64,000 nt of DNA from Paracoccaceae bacterium (lineage in GTDB: Bacteria; Pseudomonadota; Alphaproteobacteria; Rhodobacterales; Rhodobacteraceae), in the NCBI GenBank assembly GCA_021647745.1, contig JAKIUB010000002.1, positions 1-64,000 of the forward strand, in the 5' to 3' direction. Below the pieces are notes generated by a model. That model was given only the letters and a program-made list of their open reading frames with translations. It did not search any database and was not told the origin of the DNA. Shown here in pieces: positions 26,664-34,356 of the stretch. The position numbers and the translations under genes were made by a program. Every line of letters starts with the position of its first letter. The first letter of the stretch is position 1.

Positions 26664-27884
26664 TTAGTTTACGATAGCCGCACGGGCTTCTTTGGATAGA
26701 TCCACCAATGTTACGGCGATTTTTTTAATCTCCTTGCGGAGGGCGTTTTTGGAGGCAGAATCTGCCAGCGGCTCGCCCTGGTCACCAGCGGCGGTCACCG
26801 GCTTGCCCCCGTCCGGAAGCAGGATATTGATCTCGATCCCGAGGCTTTCCGAAAACCGGCCAACCCGGGATTTGCCATTGAGATCGGCAAAACCGGGAGC
26901 GCGGTTGAGAATATACTGGATCTTTTCACCAGGTAAATCCTCGCCGCGCAGCACCCGTAAATAGCGCATCAGGTTTTGGGCCGAGCGCATATCCAGCTCC
27001 AGCAGGGTAAAATAGGTTTCCGCGCTGGTCAAAACCGAAGCCGACCAGTCCGTCAGGGCCTTTGGCAGATCGACAATGATAAAATCATAGCGCGCCTGCA
27101 ACAGCCTGAGCATCTTTTCGATATAATCGGCGCCAACAATATCCAGAGGCATCACCTCTGAAGGGGAGGTCAGCACCGCCAAAAGCGATTTATAAGAAGT
27201 CATCGCCTGCGCCAGTGTATCACCGGCGAGGGTGTCCGGCTCGGAAAGCATGTCGAAGACAGCCTCGCGCCGGGGTATGTCAAGCAAGGTTGCAACCGAG
27301 CCAAACTGGAAATCAAGATCAACCAGCACTACGCGCATGTCTTCCTTGCGGGTATGGGTTGCCATTTCCCAGGCGAGGTTAACCGCAAAAGTCGAAGCAC
27401 CAACCCCTCCGGCCGCGCCATATACCGGCAATATCATCCCGTTACGCGCCTTTTTAGCGGCTAGTTCGGCTGGCACTGCGTGCTGTTTGTCATGAAGCTG
27501 GTTAAAAATATTGGCCAGCGCATTATCCGGCAAAGGATAGGGGGCAAAATCATCGGCCCCGAGCTGCAACAAGTGGTGCAACGCGGTGGGCGACACATCT
27601 TTTGCCACCAGGATTACAACAAACCCGCCCTTTTTTGCCGCACGCACAAAGCTGTCAATCGGTCCGAGGTTTTGCTCGTCCCGAGCTTCGACACAAACAA
27701 TCAGGACTTCCTCCCCGTGCATGGCGCCCCGCCCCAGCATTGTGCCTGCCGCCTCGACCGTAACATTGCCCCAGCTCTGGCCAAACAAACCGTGCAGGTC
27801 ATGATTTAGCAACTCAAAGCTACCGGGATTCGAGGCGATCGCAAAAGCGTCCATCTTCCGGTCTTTTAATTTCAATAATGCCAA
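26664..27884 (-). CDS. cpaE: Tad pilus localisation ATPase CpaE/TadZ
   Basis: 406 residues: a receiver-like N-terminal domain without a phospho-acceptor pattern, then a ParA/MinD-type ATPase with the atypical Walker A GAAGGVGAST (about 153-162) that lacks the usual Lys before Ser/Thr, as in other CpaE proteins, and VVLVDLDFQFGS for the switch region. TadZ/CpaE places the pilus machine at a pole. The start is TTG at 27884 (MALLKLKD), with GAGGTG before it; no ATG is available nearby. It heads the cpaE-tadA-tadB-tadC-tadD-tadV operon. Confidence 0.9.
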   Translation of the reverse strand: MALLKLKDRKMDAFAIASNPGSFELLNHDLHGLFGQSWGNVTVEAAGTMLGRGAMHGEEVLIVCVEARDEQNLGPIDSFVRAAKKGGFVVILVAKDVSPTALHHLLQLGADDFAPYPLPDNALANIFNQLHDKQHAVPAELAAKKARNGMILPVYGAAGGVGASTFAVNLAWEMATHTRKEDMRVVLVDLDFQFGSVATLLDIPRREAVFDMLSEPDTLAGDTLAQAMTSYKSLLAVLTSPSEVMPLDIVGADYIEKMLRLLQARYDFIIVDLPKALTDWSASVLTSAETYFTLLELDMRSAQNLMRYLRVLRGEDLPGEKIQYILNRAPGFADLNGKSRVGRFSESLGIEINILLPDGGKPVTAAGDQGEPLADSASKNALRKEIKKIAVTLVDLSKEARAAIVN

Positions 27885-27952
27885 TTGAGCACCTCAATAA
27901 TATTGGAAACAGATACTAGATAGATACCTGTTAATTTATTAGCCCATACTAC

Positions 27953-27986
27953 CACAAAACGAAACAAAACTAACACAAAACGAAAC
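27953..27986. repeat. Direct repeat CACAAAACGAAAC x2, 21-bp period
   Basis: Identical 13-mers at 27953-27965 and 27974-27986, whose starts are 21 bp apart (two helical turns), 70-100 bp upstream of the cpaE start on the opposite strand. The geometry suits a dimeric activator site for the tad operon. The bound protein is unknown. Confidence 0.55.
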
Positions 27987-28136
27987 TTGAGCACGATAAG
28001 CACACTTAAGCGGATTACAGCCCAAAGCAAGAGGCTGGCACAACAATAGCCGCGTGAAGATTTCCCAATGGGATTCGCGCGGGCTTCAAATACTTTAATT
28101 TATTGAAGAAAGGATTGCAAGATCGTGATTTGCAAT

Positions 28137-28167
28137 AAAAAACTCTCCCCGACAGGGTCGGGGAGAG
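28137..28167 (-). terminator. Rho-independent terminator after the ompA-like gene
   Basis: An 11-bp stem (28143-28153 with 28157-28167) with a three-base loop; on the minus strand it is followed directly by six T (A6 at 28137-28142). It lies 15 bases beyond the stop of the OmpA-family gene and separates the cpaB/cpaC/ompA transcript from cpaE. Confidence 0.9.
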
Positions 28168-28181
28168 CGGGGAGTAATGTA

Positions 28182-28805
28182 TTACTCCATGTTTCCGCCG
28201 TCTGCGGCGGCGGCAGGAGCATCGACATACTCTCCATAAATAACGACCGCGCGCTTGCCGTCAAAGTCTGACGGGATCACATTTGGCGCAAAGCCGAATA
28301 CATCGGTCACCGTGCGCCGGTTGAGGCGCTCGCGGGCTTCTGTATTGACGATCGGCTGGGTTTCCCCGAGCGAGGAATAGGCCTCTAGCCGGTTGCGCGG
28401 TATGCCCTGAGCCACAAGGAAGTTGACCGCCGCTCTGGCACGCTGTAGCCCGAGACGCTGGTTAAAGGCGTTGGAGCCAACCTTGTCCGTATGGCCATAA
28501 ACCCGGAACTTCACCGTTGGTGTTGCCTTGATCCACTCGGCCTGCAAACGCAGGATCCGCTGGGCTTCACCGTCCAACTGTGTCGAGTTGAAGGCAAAGT
28601 TGATCATCGTCGGCACTTCGTCACGGAACTTTTGCGACAAGAGCTGAAGATAAGCTGCCGAGCCGCCCTGTCCGGTTTGAACCAGAAAGTTTTGCTCGCT
28701 GGCTTGGGTGAAGCTGCCCTGATTTGGCAGGTTACCCGCGGTTTCCAGGCAGCCACCCAGCGCAAGCAGGGCAGAGATACCAATAAATTTGCTTAATAGT
28801 TTCAT
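28182..28805 (-). CDS. OmpA-family lipoprotein of the Flp cluster
   Basis: 207 residues. Lipobox LGGC (Cys about residue 19) and an OmpA C-terminal domain (residues about 70-165) with INFAFNSTQLDGEAQRIL, YGHTDKVGSNAFNQRLGLQRARAAVNFLV and ERLNRRTV. It should bind peptidoglycan from the outer membrane. Located four bases after the secretin gene, it probably steadies the secretin in the envelope, a role played by other proteins in other Tad systems. The C-terminal 45 residues (AVVIYGEYVDAPAAAADGG) are outside the domain. Confidence 0.85.
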   Translation of the reverse strand: MKLLSKFIGISALLALGGCLETAGNLPNQGSFTQASEQNFLVQTGQGGSAAYLQLLSQKFRDEVPTMINFAFNSTQLDGEAQRILRLQAEWIKATPTVKFRVYGHTDKVGSNAFNQRLGLQRARAAVNFLVAQGIPRNRLEAYSSLGETQPIVNTEARERLNRRTVTDVFGFAPNVIPSDFDGKRAVVIYGEYVDAPAAAADGGNME

Positions 28806-28809
28806 GATC

Positions 28810-30201
28810 TTACTCCATCACATATCCGGCAGAGCCGTCAAAGCCCAGTTGCGCAATAGAGCCCGAGGGTCTGGCACCTTCTGTGCGGCCACCCAAGAAA
28901 AGCTCGGCTTCGGTTGGAATGCGCATGCGGTCCGTCGGCAGAGCCAGCGCATCGCTGGATGTCGGGGTTACCAGATGCGGCGTTACAATGATCACCAGCT
29001 CGGTCTGTTTGCGCTGGAATTCGGCAGAGCGGAACAATGCCCCGAGGATTGGCACATCGCCAAGCCATGGAACCTGTCCGTTCAGGTCGCTGAAATCATC
29101 CTGCATCAGGCCGGCGATGGCAAAACTTTGCCCGTCGCGCATTTCAACCGTGGTACTGGCGCGGCGCACTTTGAATGCCGGAATAGACAGGCCGACACTC
29201 GAGGTAAAAGACGTATCCTTGTCAATCGAGCTAACGACTGTTTCCAGTTTCAGATTTATCAGGTCGCCATCAATAACGGTGGGGAGGAAGTTCAGCATGA
29301 CCCCGAAAGGACGATACTCGATGTTGATGCCGCCATCACCATCCCGGACCGGTATGGGATACTCGCCCCCTGCCAGAAAATTAGCCTCCTGGCCTGAAAT
29401 GGCGACGATATTAGGCTCGGCCAGCGTCCGGGCCATGCCCTTGCTTTCCAGCGCCTCGATCATCACATTAACGGCAATACCGCCAATGCCAAAGCCGACA
29501 CCGATAGCGCCGGTCGAGCCGGCTGACGAGGTCATCCCGCCACCGGTCACACCCCGATTACCAGTGCCGATCGCAAAGGTGTTGGTGATCGGGGAGCTGT
29601 TATTAATCCCGACCGAAGAGCCGAGGCTCTTGGCAACCGAACGCTGCATTTCGGCGAAGCGAACCTGCAACATCACCTGTTGCGAGCCGCCAACCGTCAT
29701 CAGGTTGGTTACCCTGTCGGGAGCATATAGCTCGGCCAGCTCCATGGCGCGCGCAACCTTGCGGGCCCCGGTTATCCGGCCCGAAAGCACAATACCGTCA
29801 TTGGCGGTCCGCACTTCGATGCGCTCGTTGGGGAGAATCTGGCTCAGCCGCTCCTTGAACTCGGCAATGTCCGGGGAAACCCGCACATCGACATTGGCCA
29901 CCAGTCGTCCATCCTGATCAAAGATTGTCAGGGTGGTGGCGCCCGGTGTTTTACCAAGTACATATATAGAGCGGTCCGACAAGGACGCTATATCGGCAAT
30001 GGCCGGATTGGCCACCGAAAGCTCCGCAAAGGGGCGGTCGCTTTCAACTACGATAGCGCGATTGACGGCAACCGAAATTTTACTGGCTACAAGACTACGG
30101 GACACTGAAAGTACCGCATTTTGCGCGAGGACCGAGCTGGCCATCGGCGCAGTCAGAACGAATCCCATAAGACCCGCCTGAATCAAGCTTTTTAACTGCA
30201 T
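28810..30201 (-). CDS. cpaC: Flp pilus outer-membrane secretin CpaC/RcpA
   Basis: 463 residues with a signal peptide (cut near SSVLAQ). N-terminal pilus-secretin domain (about 25-110: FAELSVANPAIADIASLSDRSIYVLGKTPGATTLTIFD), a BON-like region (NDGIVLSGRITG) and the C-terminal secretin domain with VPWLGDVPILGALFRS and TELVIIVTPHLV, the type II/III secretin signature. It forms the outer-membrane pore for the pilus. ATG at 30201 (MQLKSL) with AGGATCAC upstream is used; the longer frame adds 24 residues without homology. Confidence 0.94.
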   Translation of the reverse strand: MQLKSLIQAGLMGFVLTAPMASSVLAQNAVLSVSRSLVASKISVAVNRAIVVESDRPFAELSVANPAIADIASLSDRSIYVLGKTPGATTLTIFDQDGRLVANVDVRVSPDIAEFKERLSQILPNERIEVRTANDGIVLSGRITGARKVARAMELAELYAPDRVTNLMTVGGSQQVMLQVRFAEMQRSVAKSLGSSVGINNSSPITNTFAIGTGNRGVTGGGMTSSAGSTGAIGVGFGIGGIAVNVMIEALESKGMARTLAEPNIVAISGQEANFLAGGEYPIPVRDGDGGINIEYRPFGVMLNFLPTVIDGDLINLKLETVVSSIDKDTSFTSSVGLSIPAFKVRRASTTVEMRDGQSFAIAGLMQDDFSDLNGQVPWLGDVPILGALFRSAEFQRKQTELVIIVTPHLVTPTSSDALALPTDRMRIPTEAELFLGGRTEGARPSGSIAQLGFDGSAGYVME

Positions 30202-30372
30202 TGTGATCCTGCCTCTCAAAATCACTGTTTCAAATAAACGAACGGATCTTTTGCCCATTCTTGGAGACAACATGCTTTAAGTTGGATTCAATTGCAATAA
30301 TCAATGTGTTAGCCGAGTATCTTCGAGTCAAATTAACAGAAATCTCGGTTGGTTTTCGTGGTTTTTATTGGA

Positions 30373-31227
30373 TTATTGGTCAGCATCGAGGCTGGCGCAA
30401 GGCACCTCGGTTACCACCACCTCAACCCCGCGCCGCACTGTTCTGGTGCAGACCTGTTCTGGCACTACCACTATGATTTCATTGCCAATTAGGGTGTTGG
30501 TGTTAACCTCGATATTCCCCGAAATCGTGGTGTCTTCTGCCCCCCTCAGCGCCAGCGTCAGACTGCCCGAAGACTGGAACTGTACCAAATTTGCAACAAC
30601 GTTCGGGAAAACTTGCACAGTGACCGTTGTGGCCACTGTCGGACGTTGGGAGTCTTGGTCTGCCTGCTGGTCAATCGCGACGACTTTGACCTTTTCGAGG
30701 ACGAGCTTGGTGATTACCTGCTCCAGGTTGTTGCCTGTCCAGTAGATATCAACCTCGTCCCCGGGCTGGATAAAGCCGGAAACCCCGGACGCAACATCGA
30801 CCCGGATGGCAAAGGCGCGTGTGCCCGGCTCAAGCAGGGTGGTGACCCCGATATCTTCTCCAAAATTGGTGACTTTGCTGGAGAGCATCGGCTCGCCGGG
30901 GTCAATCGTGCGCTTGATATAGCGCGGTTGGCTGCCTTCATCCCCGACCAGAGCTTCAATGCTGGTAAAAATATTCTCGGGCAGGTTGCTGCTGGGCCAT
31001 TGGATGATGGCCAGATCCTCGACTACGAGCTTGTGGGCAAAGGTAAGCGCCCTGGAGGATACGACAACAGGCGTGGTTTCGACCACTTTTTCACGGGTAG
31101 CGCGTAGCTCGTTCTCCAGTTCCGATACCCGCACCTGATAACCCGAAAACTGGTTTTTGATAAGTAGAGTCGCGTAGCCGGCCGTTCCGATACCGATAAC
31201 CAAAACAAACAAAAATACCAGTCGCAT
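30373..31227 (-). CDS. cpaB: Flp pilus assembly protein CpaB/RcpC
   Basis: 284 residues: an N-terminal membrane helix (MRLVFLFVLVIGIGTAGYATLLI), a SAF domain (residues about 65-130, LVVEDLAIIQWP) and the RcpC/CpaB domain with GTRAFAIRVDVASGVSGFIQPGDEVDIYWTG. The C-terminal tail (VPEQVCTRTVRRGVEVVVTEVPC) contains two Cys that may pair. CpaB is a periplasmic partner of the secretin. A gap of about 170 bp separates it from cpaC. Confidence 0.9.
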   Translation of the reverse strand: MRLVFLFVLVIGIGTAGYATLLIKNQFSGYQVRVSELENELRATREKVVETTPVVVSSRALTFAHKLVVEDLAIIQWPSSNLPENIFTSIEALVGDEGSQPRYIKRTIDPGEPMLSSKVTNFGEDIGVTTLLEPGTRAFAIRVDVASGVSGFIQPGDEVDIYWTGNNLEQVITKLVLEKVKVVAIDQQADQDSQRPTVATTVTVQVFPNVVANLVQFQSSGSLTLALRGAEDTTISGNIEVNTNTLIGNEIIVVVPEQVCTRTVRRGVEVVVTEVPCASLDADQ

Positions 31228-31337
31228 TCCAATTCCCCATTTTTTCAGGCCATCAAGGCCGATTGATCCGCACTTTCTGCGATGAAATCAAAGGGAAGTA
31301 AAGGGGAAACACCAAAGTTCGTGTCGCGCGGCAGATA

Positions 31338-31529
31338 TCAGGTTAGCGCTTCAGAAACAGACGCGAGTATACCCGAACTAAGAGATGAAGCGCTGTCGTT
31401 CAGTCCGTCTTGCACAATCGTAACCACGCCGCCCGCGATCGCAACCAGTGCTGCGGTCAGCACAACCCAATCTACGGTGACTGCAGCCTGCTCATCTTTG
31501 AGAAAGTTACGGAATAAAACACTGAACAT
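31338..31529 (-). CDS. Flp-family type IVb pilin 1
   Basis: 63 residues: a short leader (MFSVLFRNFLKDEQAA), then the hydrophobic pilin helix TVDWVVLTAALVAIAGGVVTIV and a short C-terminal tail that is Ser-rich (six Ser and one Thr in the last 21 residues). Glu5-type and processing sites are harder to place than in classical Flp pilins because the helix begins with VTVDWVVL. GGAG lies eight bases before the ATG at 31529. It is likely the less expressed of two tandem pilins. Confidence 0.88.
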   Translation of the reverse strand: MFSVLFRNFLKDEQAAVTVDWVVLTAALVAIAGGVVTIVQDGLNDSASSLSSGILASVSEALT

Positions 31530-31567
31530 AATATTAACTCCGCAAAGAAAGATGGAAGGTTTGTAAA

Positions 31568-31593
31568 TTGCAGGGCAACTAAATGCCCTGCAA
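31568..31593 (-). terminator. Hairpin between the two pilin genes
   Basis: A perfect 10-bp stem TTGCAGGGCA (31568-31577) / TGCCCTGCAA (31584-31593) with a six-base loop, 32 bases after the stop of pilin 2 on the minus strand. It is followed there by only TTTAC, so it may be a partial terminator or a 3'-end stabiliser raising pilin 2 relative to downstream genes. Confidence 0.6.
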
Positions 31594-31625
31594 AAAGATC
31601 TATGCGCCATAAAGGCGGCTATGCC

Positions 31626-31814
31626 TTATGTAAGGGCCTCTGTAACAGCAGCGGCAAGGCCGTCGCTGATGTCGGTAGCCACGGCTTGCAGACCATCTTC
31701 AATGGTCAGGGCTACTGCGATAGCAATACCCACGATAGCTGCGGTCAGAACAACCCAGTCTACGGTTACTGCGCCATCTTCGTCTTTTACGAATGCGTTC
31801 AGGAATTTTTTCAT
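31626..31814 (-). CDS. Flp-family type IVb pilin 2
   Basis: 62 residues: leader MKKFLNAFVKDEDGA, then AVTVDWVVLTAAIVGIAIAVALTI and a tail EDGLQAVATDISDGLAAAVTEALT. The core TVDWVVLTAA and the terminal SEALT/TEALT are shared with pilin 1, so the two are paralogues. A very strong ribosome site (TAGGAGGG) precedes the ATG, as expected for an abundant structural subunit. First gene of the minus-strand pilin-cpaB-cpaC transcript. Confidence 0.9.
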   Translation of the reverse strand: MKKFLNAFVKDEDGAVTVDWVVLTAAIVGIAIAVALTIEDGLQAVATDISDGLAAAVTEALT

Positions 31815-31852
31815 GTTGTGTCCCTCCTAGGGTACATAATTTTGTTTCATTT

Positions 31853-31866
31853 GGCTAAGATTAGCC
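31853..31866. promoter_or_regulatory. Palindrome GGCTAAgaTTAGCC upstream of pilin 2
   Basis: A perfect 6-bp inverted repeat with two-base spacer, centred about 45 bp upstream of the pilin 2 ATG. Its size and place suit a repressor or activator site at the pilin promoter. The protein is unknown. Confidence 0.4.
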
Positions 31867-32126
31867 CACCACTTACACCCTACCGGGCTCCCAACACAGG
31901 AATGTAAAACTTATATCCTGTGCCTAAAAACTGCCGAGACAATCTTTCGAGCGACGTCAATCGCTTGGTTGTTACTAATATGTAAAAAGAATGTGGCGAA
32001 ACAATGGCCGGTTGTTTATCTTTGCATACAAAGATAAATGCACAATGAAAACAACTGATTACATTCGTATTGGATGTGAAAAAAATTTATTTTCAGCTAA
32101 ATATGATAAGAAAAACTTAAATTTCG

Positions 32127-32156
32127 TTGAGCTGGACACTTTTGTCTAAGTATAAA
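32127..32156 (+). promoter_or_regulatory. Candidate sigma-70-type promoter of the HAD-UbiA gene
   Basis: TTGAGC (32127-32132), an 18-bp spacer and TATAAA (32151-32156), 33 bp before the GTG start. A reasonable housekeeping promoter by eye only. Confidence 0.4.
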
Positions 32157-32188
32157 CAACGGATTTCGAATCATAGGGCAGGGTTATC

Positions 32189-33613
32189 GTGAGCAAAAAT
32201 AAAAATAACAACAAGGCTCTGGTGCTGGATGTTGATGGCAGCCTGCTGCGCACCGATATGCTGCTGGAAAGTTTTTGGGCCGCGCTGGGCCGTCACCCGT
32301 GGCTGTGCCTGCTTGCGGTTTTTAGCCTTGCGCTCAATCGCCCCGCTCTCAAGGCGCGTCTGGCAGAGCTGGCTGCGCTGGATATTACCCTGTTGCCCGT
32401 AGAGCCAGAGGTGCTGGCGCTGGCCCAAAAGGCCCAAAACGAAGGCAGACCCGTTATCCTTGCCTCCGGTGCCACCGAAAAGCTGGTGCAGCCTCTGGCC
32501 GTTCATCTGGGCTTTAGCACACCACCGCTGGCCTCCAGCCTTCAGCAAAATCTTACAGGCGCCACAAAGGCCACGGCCCTGAATGCCCGGTTCGGGGCCG
32601 GGAATTTTGAATATATCGGTGATTCCCGCACCGATATTCCGGTTTGGCAGGCCGCAGGGGGTGGTTATGTCGTGGCGCCATCGGGCCGGTTGTCGCGGCG
32701 GCTTGTGCAGGCGGGGCTCTCGCTGCCGCATCTTGGCACCGCGCGCCGCCTTTCGGGGCTGATTCGCGCCATGCGGCCGCATCAATGGATCAAAAACATC
32801 CTGCTCTTTTTGCCCCTCGTGGCTGCCCACAGCTATACTCTGGGCGGTTTAGTCCTGACCCTGTGGGGCGTGGCGGCCTTTTGTGCGGCGGCTTCGAGTA
32901 TATATATCGTCAATGACCTGATGGATCTCGCCGCAGATCGCCAACATCCGACCAAGCGTGACCGCCCCTTCGCCTCGGGTGCGGCCCGCATTACCGATGG
33001 TATGTTGCTCTCGGTCGTTTTGGGGGCCGGTGCTTTGCTCGGGGCTGCGGCGCACAGTATCGGGCTTGCCTTGGTTATCGCGCTTTATATGGTGTTGTCG
33101 CTTTCCTATTCTCTCGGCCTCAAACGGCTGCGCTGGGTTGATATCTTTACCCTTGCCGCGCTTTATACCCTGCGCGTGGTTGCCGGCTCTATCGCGGCCG
33201 GTGTTGCCATGTCGGGCTGGCTCGGGGTGTTTGTCTTTCCGGTGTTTTTGGCGCTTGGTGCGGTCAAGCGGCTGATAGAGCTGGGCCGCGTCACCCACGA
33301 GGCTCCGCTCCCCGGTCGCGGCTACGCGCGGCGCGACCGTGCGGACCTGCGCAATATTGCCATCACGGCTTCGGTCGGGGCGCTGGTGGTTTATACGCTC
33401 TATACCTTCAGCGACATCGCGGCGACGCTTTATCAAAACCTGCTTTATATCCGCCTCGCCGCCCTTCCGGTTGCGCTGTGGCTGGCGCGGATGATCTCTC
33501 GCGGCTGGCAGGGCCGGATGGATTATGACCCGATTGTCTTTGCCCTGCGCGACCCTGTCGGGCTGGGCCTGATGGCGGCCGGGGCGGGGCTGCTGGTCAG
33601 CGCTTCATGGTAG
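32189..33613 (+). CDS. HAD phosphatase-UbiA prenyltransferase fusion (decaprenyl-phosphate phosphoribosyltransferase-like)
   Basis: 474 residues with two domains. Residues 9-165 are a HAD hydrolase with all four motifs: DVDGSL (Asp14, Asp16), ASGA (92-95), Lys127 and GDSRTD (144-149). Residues about 190-474 are a UbiA-type membrane transferase with NDLMDLAADRQHPTKRDRP (242-260), the Mg-prenyl-phosphate motif, most like the Rv3806c group that puts 5-phosphoribose on decaprenyl phosphate. The HAD part could supply the next step, removal of the 5-phosphate. GTG start at 32189 with AGGGCAGGG upstream. Convergent with the DprE2-like gene, eight bases apart. Confidence 0.82.
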   Translation: MSKNKNNNKALVLDVDGSLLRTDMLLESFWAALGRHPWLCLLAVFSLALNRPALKARLAELAALDITLLPVEPEVLALAQKAQNEGRPVILASGATEKLVQPLAVHLGFSTPPLASSLQQNLTGATKATALNARFGAGNFEYIGDSRTDIPVWQAAGGGYVVAPSGRLSRRLVQAGLSLPHLGTARRLSGLIRAMRPHQWIKNILLFLPLVAAHSYTLGGLVLTLWGVAAFCAAASSIYIVNDLMDLAADRQHPTKRDRPFASGAARITDGMLLSVVLGAGALLGAAAHSIGLALVIALYMVLSLSYSLGLKRLRWVDIFTLAALYTLRVVAGSIAAGVAMSGWLGVFVFPVFLALGAVKRLIELGRVTHEAPLPGRGYARRDRADLRNIAITASVGALVVYTLYTFSDIAATLYQNLLYIRLAALPVALWLARMISRGWQGRMDYDPIVFALRDPVGLGLMAAGAGLLVSASW

Positions 33614-33621
33614 GTGCGTGA

Positions 33622-34356
33622 CTAGATCGACATTTTCTTGAAGATAAACTCGGGAATATGGCGGATGATCAGCATGATATAGCGCCAGAACCACGGGGTA
33701 TAAACCACATTGCGCCGCTTTTTCACAGCCTTTATCAGGCTGTCCGCCACCGCTTCTGGCGAAGCGACCAGAAACATCCCTTCGATTCCCCATGTCATGG
33801 TTGTATCGACAAAGCCGGGCTTTACTGTGATTACCTGCACTCCGTGGCGCCCGAGCCGGTTTCTCAGCCCCGATAAATAGGTATGGAAGCCAGCCTTGGC
33901 CGCGCCGTAAACATAGTTCCCCACTCGACCACGATCTCCGGCCACAGAGCCGATACCGATAATTGTGCCACTTCCCTGTGTTTCCATATGCGGTGCCAGC
34001 AGCTGCAAAAACCGGGCAGGACCGGTGAAATTATCCTGTATGACCCCGTCAAGCAGCGAAGGGTCGCGGTCAAGCTCGTCTTGCGGGGGCATCGAGCCGA
34101 TAAACACGGCCGCATTGAGCTGCCGGCCTTCTGCGGCCTCCGAGATAATGGCCGAAAACTCCTCGGGCTTGCGGGCATCAAAAGCAACCGCCTCGGCTTG
34201 CGCCGCACCGCGCAGACTGCAATCCTTCGCGATTCGCTTCAGCTCGGGCATATCCCTGCCCAGCAGCAGCAGCGCATCACCCTTGCGGGCGCATTTTCGG
34301 GCAAAGGCGCGGGCCATTGATGATGTCGCGCCCAGAATAATCCATGTCTCGCTCAT
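33622..34356 (-). CDS. SDR-family oxidoreductase, DprE2-like
   Basis: 244 residues, short-chain dehydrogenase fold. Nucleotide site ILGATSSMARAFA at 7-19; active site Ser137 (GIGSVAG), Tyr150 and Lys154 (YVYGAAK). It resembles DprE2 (decaprenylphospho-2-keto-ribose reductase) in the N-terminal motif and in pairing with a DprE1-like gene, with which it overlaps by four bases (ATGA). DprE2 reduces the 2-keto intermediate to the arabinose form with NADH. A broader SDR role is possible if the partner were different. Confidence 0.82.
   Translation of the reverse strand: MSETWIILGATSSMARAFARKCARKGDALLLLGRDMPELKRIAKDCSLRGAAQAEAVAFDARKPEEFSAIISEAAEGRQLNAAVFIGSMPPQDELDRDPSLLDGVIQDNFTGPARFLQLLAPHMETQGSGTIIGIGSVAGDRGRVGNYVYGAAKAGFHTYLSGLRNRLGRHGVQVITVKPGFVDTTMTWGIEGMFLVASPEAVADSLIKAVKKRRNVVYTPWFWRYIMLIIRHIPEFIFKKMSI

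Larger units (their letters stand above)
27885..28181. other. Intergenic region upstream of cpaE
   Basis: 297 bp, clearly more AT-rich than the surrounding genes. It contains a 13-base direct repeat (annotated separately), the terminator of the upstream cpaC-ompA transcript, and presumably the cpaE promoter on the minus strand, for which I see no convincing hexamer pair. No gene is visible. Confidence 0.6.
31815..32188. other. Divergent intergenic region between pilin 2 and the HAD-UbiA gene
   Basis: 374 bp, AT-rich, holding the promoters of both divergent genes. Two elements are annotated separately: a 14-bp palindrome near the pilin and a candidate promoter for the HAD-UbiA gene. No gene, tRNA or extended repeat is seen. 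Confidence 0.6.

Noticed and set aside
27885..28181. CRISPR-like array
   Set aside because: Only two 13-base units, no spacers of regular size and no cas genes.
32189..33613. 4-hydroxybenzoate octaprenyltransferase (ubiquinone pathway)
   Set aside because: The HAD fusion, the NDLMDLAADRQHPTKRDRP motif and the DprE1/DprE2 neighbours fit the phosphoribosyltransferase branch better.
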